Source: Pseudomonas nitroreducens (GTDB lineage: Bacteria; Pseudomonadota; Gammaproteobacteria; Pseudomonadales; Pseudomonadaceae). From it: DNA of 45,776 nucleotides. The notes beneath the pieces were generated by a model. The model was not told the origin of the DNA. It did no database searches and worked only from the letters and a program-made list of their open reading frames with translations. Position 1 is the stretch's first letter. Each line of letters starts with the position of its first letter. Position numbers and translations under genes: made by a program. This document shows, piece after piece, positions 19,783-30,666 of this stretch. Location of the stretch: NCBI RefSeq assembly GCF_014204515.1, contig NZ_JACHLI010000046.1:1-45776 (forward strand), given 5' to 3'.

Positions 19783-21942
19783 CTAGCGTGTCGCGCGCGG
19801 TCGGTTCGACAGCTCGTGGCGCAACAGCAACGGCAGCTCGGCGGACTCGAACTGGCCGGCGAACAGTGGCACGGCGAACTCGTAGCCCTCGTCGCGGCGC
19901 TTGAGCACGAAGGCCAGCTGCAGGCGCGCCAGGGACTCCTTGAGCGCGACGGCATCGGTCTGCTCGCCGAACAATTCGAGCAGCCGCGCCAGGCTGGTGC
20001 TGCCGTGCTGCGCGGTGTGGTAGACGATGATCCGGTCCAGGCGACAGGCCGCCTCGTCCTGGCTCAGGCGGCCCCAGCCAGCCAGCGCGTCCTGTACCGC
20101 CTGGGAAGCCAGGGCGCCCTTGAGCTGCAGGCGCTCGATCACCCGCGCTCCGGGTGGCAAGGCCTCCAGGCATTCCTGGCAGAGAATGGCGACCAGGTTG
20201 GCGCGCTGGCCGCTGGCGTCCACCAGGTCCTCCAGCAGCGTGTCGCTGGCGAAGCCCAGGCGCAGGCTGGCCAGCGGCACGCTGGCCAGTTCCCGGCAGG
20301 CCTGGCGCTCCAGCGCGCCGATGGTCAGCACTTCGCCGAAGTTGCGCAGCGGCGACTGGTAGTCCAGCACGGCGGTGGCGTAGAGGTCCCAGAAGCCGGC
20401 GAGCATGAACCAGCAACGCCCCTCCTCGCTCAGCGCGCGCAGGGTCGAAAGCTGCGGATAGCCGTTGGCCGCCTCGTCGCGGAAGAACAGGTCGGCCTCG
20501 TCGATCAGCAGGAACAGGCGCTTGCCCACCTGCCGGGTGCTGATGTGGGCAATGATGGCGTCCAGCGGCGTTTCCGCCGCCAGGCCGAACTGCAGGGCCA
20601 GGCGCGGCGAAAGGCGATGGTCGCGCAGCGACACATAGTGGCAGACCATCTGCGGGTGGTCCTCCAGGCGCCGCTGGACCGCCTTGAGCAGGCTGCTCTT
20701 GCCCAGTTGCCGGCCACCGACCACCAGGTAGTTGGCCGGCTCGCGGCCCAGCACCCGCGCCAGCAACTGGTCGCGGCCGAAGAACGAGCTGGCGCGCACC
20801 ACCCCGCCACGGGTCTGGTAGGGCGAGATGCGGGTCAGCCGCAGTTGCGCGGCGAGCACGCGCAGCAGCAGCTCGCCGGCATTGCCGCCCAGCAGCCAGC
20901 GCGTCTGCTCGCCGGGCTCGATGGCAACGCAGAGGTTGGCGGTGTCGGCGCAGTACTTGAGCAGCTGCGGCTGGCCGGTCTTCGCCAGCACCAGCATCAC
21001 GTCGATGCCGGCATTGACGGTACGCAGGTGCTGCACGATCTGCCCGTCGTGCTGGTCGGGCGCCGGCAGGTAGACCAGGCAGCGGTCCAGGGAGACCGGG
21101 ACGGCGTCGGGCAGCTTCCATTCGAACACCCGGCCGGGCAGCGACCAGCCCCAGCTGACCTGGCAACTCGCCCCCAGCGCCAGGGCCAGCGCCTGGGCAC
21201 GCTGCTCGGCCTCGGCGCCGGCGTAGTCCAGCGCCTGCTGCCAGCTGGGCGCATCGACACCGGCGGCGCGCAGGGTCGCCCGGCGGCGGCCCAGCAGACC
21301 GAGCAGGCGGTCCAGCTGGCGCAGGTCGGCGGGGTCGGTGTCCAGCAGTCGCTGCGGGCGCAGTTGCACCGGCCCGAGCAGCGGGTGGCGGAACAGCAGG
21401 AGCAACCCGGCGATGACGAACAGCAGCACGCAGACGATCAGCAGCCAGCGCAGGCTTTCCACCAACGGGTTGTCCGCCGGGGCAGCGTCGTCGCGGACCA
21501 GGCAACTGCTCATCAGGTAGCGTTCCGGGATCGGCGGATCGCCGGGGCGGCAGCTCCACTCGCTGCTGTTCGGCGGCATGTCGACGATGACCTGCTTGCC
21601 GGCGAGCACGCCCAGCTCGGCACGGTCCTCGACGGTCATCACCAGGCGCTGCGGCTGTGGCGAGACGACTTGCAGGATTGGCTCGCGCAACGGCGGCGCG
21701 TGGGCCTGGATATCCTCGGGCCAGTGCCCCTCGACCTGCTGTGCCTGCATCAGCGCCGTGCGCCAGCTGGTCATTTCGCCGAAGAACTGCTCGAAGGCCT
21801 CGTTGCCCAGCGCCGAATCGCGGGTGAAAGGGTTGAGCCGCGGCGCGAGCACGGCGCTGAACAGCAGGAAAGTGACCGTGGCGATGAACAACAAGCGCTT
21901 GACCCGCACCGCGCCGCGTTGCCGGTTCAGGCTTCGACCCAT
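19783..21942 (-). CDS. Membrane-anchored AAA-type ATPase
   Basis: A 719-residue protein, not assigned to a named family. Two membrane helices lie at ~15-35 and ~163-188 and enclose a predicted periplasmic segment of about 125 residues with two or three Cys. A cytoplasmic part follows. From ~390 on there is an AAA/ORC-like ATPase with Walker A VVGGRQLGKSSLL (K415) and Walker B LFLLIDEAD (D481, E482). A C-terminal winged-helix-like region (~620-719) follows. The gene overlaps the 3' end of the HTH protein gene by 16 bases, so the two are almost certainly made together. The topology suggests a sensor outside the membrane coupled to an ATPase inside. Defence, stress response or replication-like roles cannot be separated from sequence alone. 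Confidence 0.8.
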   Translation of the reverse strand: MGRSLNRQRGAVRVKRLLFIATVTFLLFSAVLAPRLNPFTRDSALGNEAFEQFFGEMTSWRTALMQAQQVEGHWPEDIQAHAPPLREPILQVVSPQPQRLVMTVEDRAELGVLAGKQVIVDMPPNSSEWSCRPGDPPIPERYLMSSCLVRDDAAPADNPLVESLRWLLIVCVLLFVIAGLLLLFRHPLLGPVQLRPQRLLDTDPADLRQLDRLLGLLGRRRATLRAAGVDAPSWQQALDYAGAEAEQRAQALALALGASCQVSWGWSLPGRVFEWKLPDAVPVSLDRCLVYLPAPDQHDGQIVQHLRTVNAGIDVMLVLAKTGQPQLLKYCADTANLCVAIEPGEQTRWLLGGNAGELLLRVLAAQLRLTRISPYQTRGGVVRASSFFGRDQLLARVLGREPANYLVVGGRQLGKSSLLKAVQRRLEDHPQMVCHYVSLRDHRLSPRLALQFGLAAETPLDAIIAHISTRQVGKRLFLLIDEADLFFRDEAANGYPQLSTLRALSEEGRCWFMLAGFWDLYATAVLDYQSPLRNFGEVLTIGALERQACRELASVPLASLRLGFASDTLLEDLVDASGQRANLVAILCQECLEALPPGARVIERLQLKGALASQAVQDALAGWGRLSQDEAACRLDRIIVYHTAQHGSTSLARLLELFGEQTDAVALKESLARLQLAFVLKRRDEGYEFAVPLFAGQFESAELPLLLRHELSNRPRATR

Positions 21943-23228
21943 GATTCCAGCACCTGCCGACCGGTCTGCCGGATGATTTCGCAGCGCCACGCCAGGCGCG
22001 CCGAGTCGCCCTGGCCACGCACGGTGATCAGGTTGTTCCAGAACAGCCGGCGCAGTTCGCCGTCGGCCAGGTAGGGGCTGGCGCGGCCCAGGTCGACAGC
22101 GTCCAGGCGCTGGCGCAGGCGTTCGCGCGAACTCTCGCTTTCCGCCAGCGGCAGGAAGGCCTGCCACAGGCGCGCGCTGCGTGACAGCAGCTCGTGCAGG
22201 GCCAGCCGCGACTCGGCGGTCAGCGCCTCATGCTGCACCAGCCACTCCAGTCCTTCTTCCGCCAGCGCCGGATGGCCGCCGCAGCTTTCCAGCAGTTCGC
22301 CGAGCATCGCCTGGTCGAAGCGCCGCTGCGGCCAGCGGCGCTGGGCGAGCAGCGCGAGGTCGGCCAGGCTCAGCTCGGACCAGTGACTGACCTGGGCGAT
22401 GTTCAGCAGCGACAGATCGCCGCTGCGGTACTTCAGGTCGGCCAGCCCTTCCCCGCCGCACAGCAGCAGGTGCAGGCGACCGCTGTGCATCTCGCTGAGG
22501 CTGCGCAGGATGCCGGCGAGCATCTCGCGCAATGCCGGAGTGCCCTGCTCGAAACGGCTGACCAGGCAGAACAGCCGCTCCCCCGCCAGCAGGCGGCGCT
22601 CCAGGGCGGCTTCGAATTCGTAGTCCGAGGTGACCTCGGCAAAGCCGCACTGGCGGCCGATGGCGGCAAAATAGTCGGCGCTGGCGGTGCTGGCGCTGTA
22701 GGGCGGCTGGATGTGCAGCACCGAATGCTCGCCATACAGCGCACGGGCACGGCCTAGCAGCTCCTGGCGGAACGGCGGCTGGCCCCAGTGCGCCTGGGAC
22801 AGCAGCAGGACGATGGGGTACGGCGTGAGTCGGCGCAGTTGCTCGAACAGCGACTCGATGTAGGGCGCAAAGGGCACGCTGCCGGCCGTCTCGGCCTGCA
22901 GCGGGAATTCCGGCTCGAAGCCGGCGGCGCTGAACAGGCGGTTGGTTTCCAGCTCGGTCAGGCGCAGGTAGCGGGCGCAGGCGATGAGTTTGTCGCGGGA
23001 CTTCGGATTGGGCAGCGACAGGCCGTTGCGCCAGTTGTTTACCGCCTCGCGACTCAGGCCGATTTCGGTGGCCACGCCCGAAGCGCTGGCGCGGATGCGC
23101 CGCATGTAGAGCGTCAGCAGTTGCGAGAAAGCATCCGTGTCCAAGGTCGCCAATCCATAGCCTGCGTGGGGCGACCAGCTGCGCCACACGCTCCATCCCC
23201 GCCGGTCCTGCCCTGCTGCCGGCTTCAT
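21927..23228 (-). CDS. HTH protein with degenerate AAA-like domain
   Basis: A 433-residue protein of unrecognised family. Residues ~48-72 form an XRE-like helix-turn-helix (SGVATEIGLSREAVNNWRNG). From ~135 there is an ATPase-like fold similar in layout to its neighbour. Its P-loop position reads LLLSQAHWGQPPFRQELL, without the GK[ST] residues, and the Walker B position reads LFCLVSRFEQG without the acidic pair. It is therefore probably a non-hydrolysing partner. The start is uncertain: ATG at 23228 is used, but a GTG 39 bases downstream (23189) with GGGGA before it, or a TTG at 23153, would remove residues that look poorly conserved. It is coupled to the AAA ATPase gene by a 16-base overlap. 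Confidence 0.72.
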   Translation of the reverse strand: MKPAAGQDRRGWSVWRSWSPHAGYGLATLDTDAFSQLLTLYMRRIRASASGVATEIGLSREAVNNWRNGLSLPNPKSRDKLIACARYLRLTELETNRLFSAAGFEPEFPLQAETAGSVPFAPYIESLFEQLRRLTPYPIVLLLSQAHWGQPPFRQELLGRARALYGEHSVLHIQPPYSASTASADYFAAIGRQCGFAEVTSDYEFEAALERRLLAGERLFCLVSRFEQGTPALREMLAGILRSLSEMHSGRLHLLLCGGEGLADLKYRSGDLSLLNIAQVSHWSELSLADLALLAQRRWPQRRFDQAMLGELLESCGGHPALAEEGLEWLVQHEALTAESRLALHELLSRSARLWQAFLPLAESESSRERLRQRLDAVDLGRASPYLADGELRRLFWNNLITVRGQGDSARLAWRCEIIRQTGRQVLESWVEA

Positions 23229-23404
23229 GATCGGGCTGGCGTCGACGACGCCAGGCCCCAGGCGAGCAGGCAGATAGCCACTACCGCTCGCCGCGCGCCA
23301 GCATACGCATGGCGGGGAATCGCGCCTAGATGGGTGCGACAGCGTTTCACCGTTGGCTGCGACGGATTTCGCATTTCTTCGCCCACGACCGACCAGCCGG
23401 TCGC

Positions 23405-24211
23405 TCAGTCCGCCCCCTCGGCGGCCTCGGGCTCCTCGCGTTTTTCGCTCAGGTCGCTGTACTCGACCCAGCCGTAGAGCAGCGGCAGGACGATGGCCAG
23501 CAGCACACCCAGACCCAGCCACATCCAGAAGCCCTTGAAGAACACCAGCGCCAGCACGGTGAAGATCACCGCGTGGAACAGGCCCTTGGCCATCTGCCAG
23601 AGCACCAGCCCTGTCTTGATCACTCCGCCGGGGCTGGCGCCGGTCTGGCGTGCGACCTGGGCCAGTTCGCGGATACCCGCCACCAGCGCCTTGGCGTTCT
23701 CTTCCTGTTCGCGCTGTTCCTCGATCAGCTGGCGCAGCGGCACCGGCCGCGTCACGCAGACGCTGGTGTCCTCCTCGTCCTCCTCGCGCCGGGCGTCCAG
23801 CTGGGCACTGACGATGGGCTCGATGAACGGCTCGCGCTGGTACAGGTCGGCGCGGTTCACCAGCTTGCCGTCGAGGAAATGATGACGCTGGGTCTCGCCG
23901 ACCTGGCCGTGGAATACCTCGATCACCGCCGCGCGCAACCCGTGTTCGAACAGGCCCTCCAGCAACGGCAGCGGCAGGTTCGCGCTCACCGAAGTGTCGA
24001 AATCCAGGCGGATGTATTCGGGTTGCGCGCTGAACTGCTGGTTGAACCACTCGTCTTCCCACACCTGCGAGAGATCGACGCCCAGGCGCTGCTGGTAACC
24101 GCGGGATTTCTCCGGGTCGTCGCGCATCAGGTTGACCAGCGACAGCACGCACAGCTCGTGCGGGGCCTGATCCTTGAAGAACAGCATCAGGGTGTTGGCG
24201 TTCTGCGACAT
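23405..24211 (-). CDS. Uncharacterised protein with C-terminal membrane hairpin
   Basis: A 268-residue protein, family not recognised. The N-terminal ~140 residues look soluble and alpha/beta (MSQNANTLMLFFKDQAPHEL...). An acidic/basic linker follows (RREEDEEDTS near 141-150), then a charged helix (QLIEEQREQEENAKALVAGI). Two membrane helices at about 211-226 and 229-247 and an acidic tail (EKREEPEAAEGAD) end the protein, which should leave both termini in the cytoplasm. The start at 24211 has AAGGAG upstream. It is divergent from metH and 176 bases upstream of the HTH gene. It may open a four-gene minus-strand run ending with cti. Confidence 0.75.
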   Translation of the reverse strand: MSQNANTLMLFFKDQAPHELCVLSLVNLMRDDPEKSRGYQQRLGVDLSQVWEDEWFNQQFSAQPEYIRLDFDTSVSANLPLPLLEGLFEHGLRAAVIEVFHGQVGETQRHHFLDGKLVNRADLYQREPFIEPIVSAQLDARREEDEEDTSVCVTRPVPLRQLIEEQREQEENAKALVAGIRELAQVARQTGASPGGVIKTGLVLWQMAKGLFHAVIFTVLALVFFKGFWMWLGLGVLLAIVLPLLYGWVEYSDLSEKREEPEAAEGAD

Positions 24212-24482
24212 GGGGCGTCTCCTTGCGGGATGGATTCCTGGGCCGGGCCGACGGACGAGAAACTTCTTCATCCGTACCGCCGTGTGCCGTGGATTCTTCC
24301 AGCAAGCCCGCCGCCAGGCAGTTCCGGACTTGTCAGGTGTGGCCGGGGCGCGGTTGACGCGGCGTCAAGTCGTCCCCATCGCCAACATGAGCGAAATTCA
24401 TGGAAAACCGCGAACCACCGGAAAGCCGTGCAGCTTTGCTATCATCAGCGACCTTTTGCCACGCCCTTTTCCGAGAATTCCA

Positions 24483-28175
<3,693 letters not shown>

Positions 28176-28205
28176 GTGCCCCGGCAGGTAACTCGCTAGC
28201 TTCCT

Positions 28206-28233
28206 GACCTGGGCGTCCTCCGCCCAGGTCTTT
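28206..28233 (+). terminator. Rho-independent terminator of metH
   Basis: GACCTGGGCG, short loop TCCT, CGCCCAGGTC then TTT: a 10-bp stem 30 bases after the metH stop. It also marks the left edge of the accessory segment. Confidence 0.88.
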
Positions 28234-28898
28234 CAAATGGCGCAATGCAACCCATCGAAGGGAGCTTCCTGGCTCCTTTCCACCCCGCCGCCCGGCCCCC
28301 TCCTCCAGGCAAGACTCAGCGCCCCGCCCTCCTTCCCAGCTCCACCACCGCGAAATCTCCGCGCCTCGCTGCAATGCCAGACTGCACATTCAGCAAGTTC
28401 TCCAGAACTGTATCCCTCATTAAACAATAAAGAAAAATCCTACATTAAATAAACAAAAATATTACGGCTCCTTCAATTCCCTCAAACTTACCGAGTACCG
28501 GAACTTTCCTACGCAGCCATGCACACAAATCCGTTGCGCGCTATAGTTCAATTACGAATAATCAGCCCACTTCCAGCGCATCTTATTGATTTCGCCTGAC
28601 ATACGAATACGACTATCGCCGCACTATCTTAATTTCCGAACAGAAATACGCCCCGACTTCGACCACCCCACTCCGCCAATTGAATAAAGCCTCTGGACGG
28701 GCCGCCATAGCCCAGCGACGAGCACATTCTTTTTCAGGACGAAAATAGCAGAGCCGTCGAAATCTCAACCGTATTCCGCATCAACTTCTGTTCGGAAGTA
28801 CCGTTTCTAAAGGAAGAGAAAGCTTCATAAAAGGGAATAGCAACAAACGTTGGAACTCCAACGCAACCAAACCTCAACTCATATCGAGAGATTGAACC
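28234..28898. other. AT-richer gap upstream of the peptide genes
   Basis: 665 bases with no convincing gene. From about 28380 the base composition falls sharply (runs such as ATTAAACAATAAAGAAAAAT and TTAAATAAACAAAAATATTA), unlike anything else in the window. That suggests transferred DNA and a promoter-rich leader. Short reading frames here are stop-limited and unlike proteins. Two dyads near the 3' end (ACTTC-n6-GAAGT at 28784-28799 and CGTTGGA-AC-TCCAACG at 28848-28863) may control the peptide genes. No riboswitch fold was recognised. Confidence 0.6.
28848..28863 (+). promoter_or_regulatory. Perfect 7+7 palindrome before the first peptide gene
   Basis: CGTTGGA, AC, TCCAACG stands 35 bases before the start codon of the first peptide gene. 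It could be an operator for a dimeric regulator or a small 5'-UTR hairpin. No regulator gene is in the locus, so the choice cannot be made. Confidence 0.35.
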
Positions 28899-29036
28899 AT
28901 GAAAAATATCGAACGCGAACAGCTGATCAAAGCTCAGGTAGCCGGCGGCTGCTGCAAGTCCAAGAAGAAGCCGGCTCCGGCTCCGACCCCTTGCCCGCCA
29001 AACGGTGGCGGCAGCGGCGGCGGCGGCGACAAGTAA
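28899..29036 (+). CDS. Double-glycine leader secreted peptide precursor 1 (Cys/Pro/Gly rich)
   Basis: A 45-residue precursor. Residues 1-17 (MKNIEREQLIKAQVAGG) form a short leader with the GG pair cut by C39 peptidases; charged and hydrophobic residues alternate as in class II microcin and bacteriocin leaders. The predicted mature 28-mer begins CCKSKKK (18-24), continues with a Pro/Ala run to PCPP (31-34) and ends in a Gly-rich tail (36-43) with DK. It has three Cys (18, 19, 32) and many Lys. GAGAG stands 7 bases upstream. A second, related gene lies 82 bases downstream, followed by a complete C39-ABC/HlyD/TolC exporter. Function is unknown: a microcin-like toxin, a signal or a surface peptide are all possible. 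No known family was recognised. Confidence 0.85.
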   Translation: MKNIEREQLIKAQVAGGCCKSKKKPAPAPTPCPPNGGGSGGGGDK

Positions 29037-29060
29037 CTGACGGAAACTGCGCTGCTCCAC

Positions 29061-29087
29061 GCCTGCAAGGCCAACTTGGCGGCAGGC
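29061..29087 (+). terminator. Hairpin with T-rich tail between the two peptide genes
   Basis: GCCTGCAAG, GCCAA loop, CTTGGCGGCAGGC: a two-part stem (GCCTG with CAGGC, CAAG with CTTG) followed by TTCTCTCATTTTT. It looks like a partial terminator or attenuator 24 bases after the first peptide stop. It would make the first peptide mRNA more abundant than the downstream genes. Confidence 0.55.
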
Positions 29088-29118
29088 TTCTCTCATTTTT
29101 ATCAAGGATAAATTGTAG

Positions 29119-29259
29119 ATGAAAAAAGTAGAGCGCGAAGTACTCGTCAGGTCCGAATTGGCCGGTGGTTGCTGCAAGTCCAAGAAGCAACCCAACCCTA
29201 CCCCCAAACCGTGCCCGCCGAAAGGCGGTGGCTGTGACGGTGGTGGTGGCGGCCAATAA
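29119..29259 (+). CDS. Double-glycine leader secreted peptide precursor 2 (Cys/Pro/Gly rich)
   Basis: A 46-residue paralogue of the first precursor. The leader, residues 1-17 (MKKVEREVLVRSELAGG), keeps the MK..ERE.L......AGG pattern. The mature 29-mer starts CCKSKK (18-23), has a Pro/Asn/Thr run, PCPP at 31-34, GGG at 36-38, then an extra Cys (39) and a poly-Gly tail. It has four Cys (18, 19, 32, 39), so two disulfides are possible, against three Cys in the first peptide. AAGGAT is 10 bases upstream of the ATG. The pair may act together as a two-peptide system or be variants. The reading frame was read directly from the bases and is too short for automatic gene callers. Confidence 0.85.
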   Translation: MKKVEREVLVRSELAGGCCKSKKQPNPTPKPCPPKGGGCDGGGGGQ

Positions 29260-29261
29260 AA

Positions 29262-29343
29262 GGCATGAACTCACAGGGCCTCTAAGCCTGCGGATCAAAT
29301 GAACCTGATCGCCAGCGAGCCGTGAATCCGGCCCTGTCATGCC
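29262..29343 (+). other. Long-range stem after the second peptide gene
   Basis: GGCATGA and CAGGGCC (29262-29280) can pair with GGCCCTG and TCATGCC (29330-29343). The stem starts two bases past the second peptide stop and closes a loop of about 50 bases. There is no U-tract, so it is more likely an mRNA-stabilising or processing structure than a terminator. Confidence 0.5.
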
Positions 29344-29355
29344 TATGCTATTCAA

Positions 29356-29382
29356 CACTGTCCGGCCTTGTGCCGGACAGTG
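29356..29382 (+). other. Perfect 10-bp hairpin before the exporter genes
   Basis: CACTGTCCGG, CCTTGTG loop, CCGGACAGTG. A perfect stem lies between the second peptide gene and the HlyD-type gene (start at 29462). No T-run follows. With the preceding stem it could set the ratio of cargo to exporter expression or be an RNase processing site. Confidence 0.6.
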
Positions 29383-29461
29383 CTTGGCAGCCACGACACA
29401 CATTATCCCCATATACCGTCAAACAGCATTAAGGGCGGTTACACACACGGCAGGTGGCACC

Positions 29462-30664
29462 TTGAGTATCCAAGCAGAAAAGCTGCCGCGCTTCACTGAT
29501 ATTTCCTGGCGTTGGATCGCCTATTTCAGCTCTTCCGTGGTGGCATCGGCCATCGTCTATGCATTCTTCCAGGAAATTGAACTCAAGCGCGACGTCCCCT
29601 TCGAGATTGTCTCGCCTTCAGAAGTAAAGATTACCGGCCTTGTCGGCCTCGTCACCTCAGTGCACACGGCCCCGGGGCAACTTGTCGAAAAAGGACAACC
29701 GCTCTTCGAACTGGTCCGGGACCTGAATCTGTCCAGTGACGGAACTCCCAAACCCAAGTTCGACGAAACGATGCGCGACGAGCAGATCGTCACCGCCAGA
29801 AGTCAGTACGAAGACCGCGTTGCGGCGATCGCCGCACGCCTCGAGGCCAGTGAGCGCACCGTGGCCGCGCGTGAGCTCGAGCTGCAGGCCCTCGCCAAGC
29901 AGCAGTCGCGTACCCGGCAGATCGCCAGCGATGCCGCCAACACCCTCCGCCGCCTGGAAGATCTGTCCGGCTATGTCACCGCTGATCGGGTGGAGCAGGC
30001 ACGCCTGCAAGCCAACCAGACTGCTGCGGAAATCGCCCAGGGCGATGGCCGCCGCCAATCGCTGATGAGCGAATTGGAAACCCTGCGTGGCAGCCAGCAG
30101 GAGCTGAAGGCTCAACAACGCGAAATCGGCGCCCAGCTCAATCGTGACGTGCAGGAAATTCGCCTTCGCTATGAGGCCGCGCGCCAGAACACCACGGTTT
30201 ATGCCCCTCAGGCAGGGATCGTGACTTTTTCCAGCCTGGTGGCTGGCCACATGCTCCAGCCAGGAGATGTGGCCCAGGTGATCAACACGGACTCCGGCCA
30301 ACCCCTGGTGGCAGCACTGAATATCCCCACTCGCCAACGTGGTTTCGTCAAGGTGGGACAACTCGTGCGCCTCAAGCTGGACTCCTTTCCCTATGCCCGC
30401 TTCGGCGCTGTGCAGGCCAGCATTGCGTCGATCTCCGACTCCGTCATGAACAAAAGCGAAAGCACCACGGCCGCAGCACCCACCGTGCCGGTCGAGACCA
30501 GCAATTACATGGGCTGGGCAACCTTGCCCGGCGACACCTTCGGCCCAGCGGGCAAGCCCCTGCAGATTCTTCCGGGTATGCGCGGTACCGCCAGCGTCGT
30601 GATCGAGCGCCGAACCATTGCTGAATGGGTCCTCGAACCGCTGTTCCAGATAGTGCGGGGCTGA
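29462..30664 (+). CDS. HlyD-family periplasmic adaptor of a type I peptide exporter
   Basis: A 400-residue membrane-fusion protein. A short cytoplasmic N terminus is followed by one membrane helix (~15-38, ISWRWIAYFSSSVVASAIVYAFF). Next come a lipoyl half (SPSEVKITGLVGLVTSVHTAPGQLVEKGQPLF), a long coiled coil (~90-240, rich in Glu/Arg/Gln) and the second lipoyl half (VYAPQAGIVTF). A beta-barrel domain ends the protein. It would join the ABC exporter to the TolC-type channel. The start is uncertain: TTG at 29462 with AGGTGG upstream fits the domain start, whereas the in-frame ATG at 29339 would translate through both intergenic hairpins. It ends 2 bases before the ABC gene start. Confidence 0.85.
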   Translation: MSIQAEKLPRFTDISWRWIAYFSSSVVASAIVYAFFQEIELKRDVPFEIVSPSEVKITGLVGLVTSVHTAPGQLVEKGQPLFELVRDLNLSSDGTPKPKFDETMRDEQIVTARSQYEDRVAAIAARLEASERTVAARELELQALAKQQSRTRQIASDAANTLRRLEDLSGYVTADRVEQARLQANQTAAEIAQGDGRRQSLMSELETLRGSQQELKAQQREIGAQLNRDVQEIRLRYEAARQNTTVYAPQAGIVTFSSLVAGHMLQPGDVAQVINTDSGQPLVAALNIPTRQRGFVKVGQLVRLKLDSFPYARFGAVQASIASISDSVMNKSESTTAAAPTVPVETSNYMGWATLPGDTFGPAGKPLQILPGMRGTASVVIERRTIAEWVLEPLFQIVRG

Positions 30665-30666
30665 CC

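Noticed and set aside
24212..24482. Possible cobalamin or SAM riboswitch before metH
   Set aside because: No B12-box, SAM or SAH aptamer core could be found in this 271-base gap on the plus strand.
28734..29412. Long minus-strand reading frames opposite the peptide genes
   Set aside because: They are antisense shadows of the two peptide genes and the hairpin region, with composition unlike proteins and no ribosome sites. The plus-strand short frames explain the bases better.
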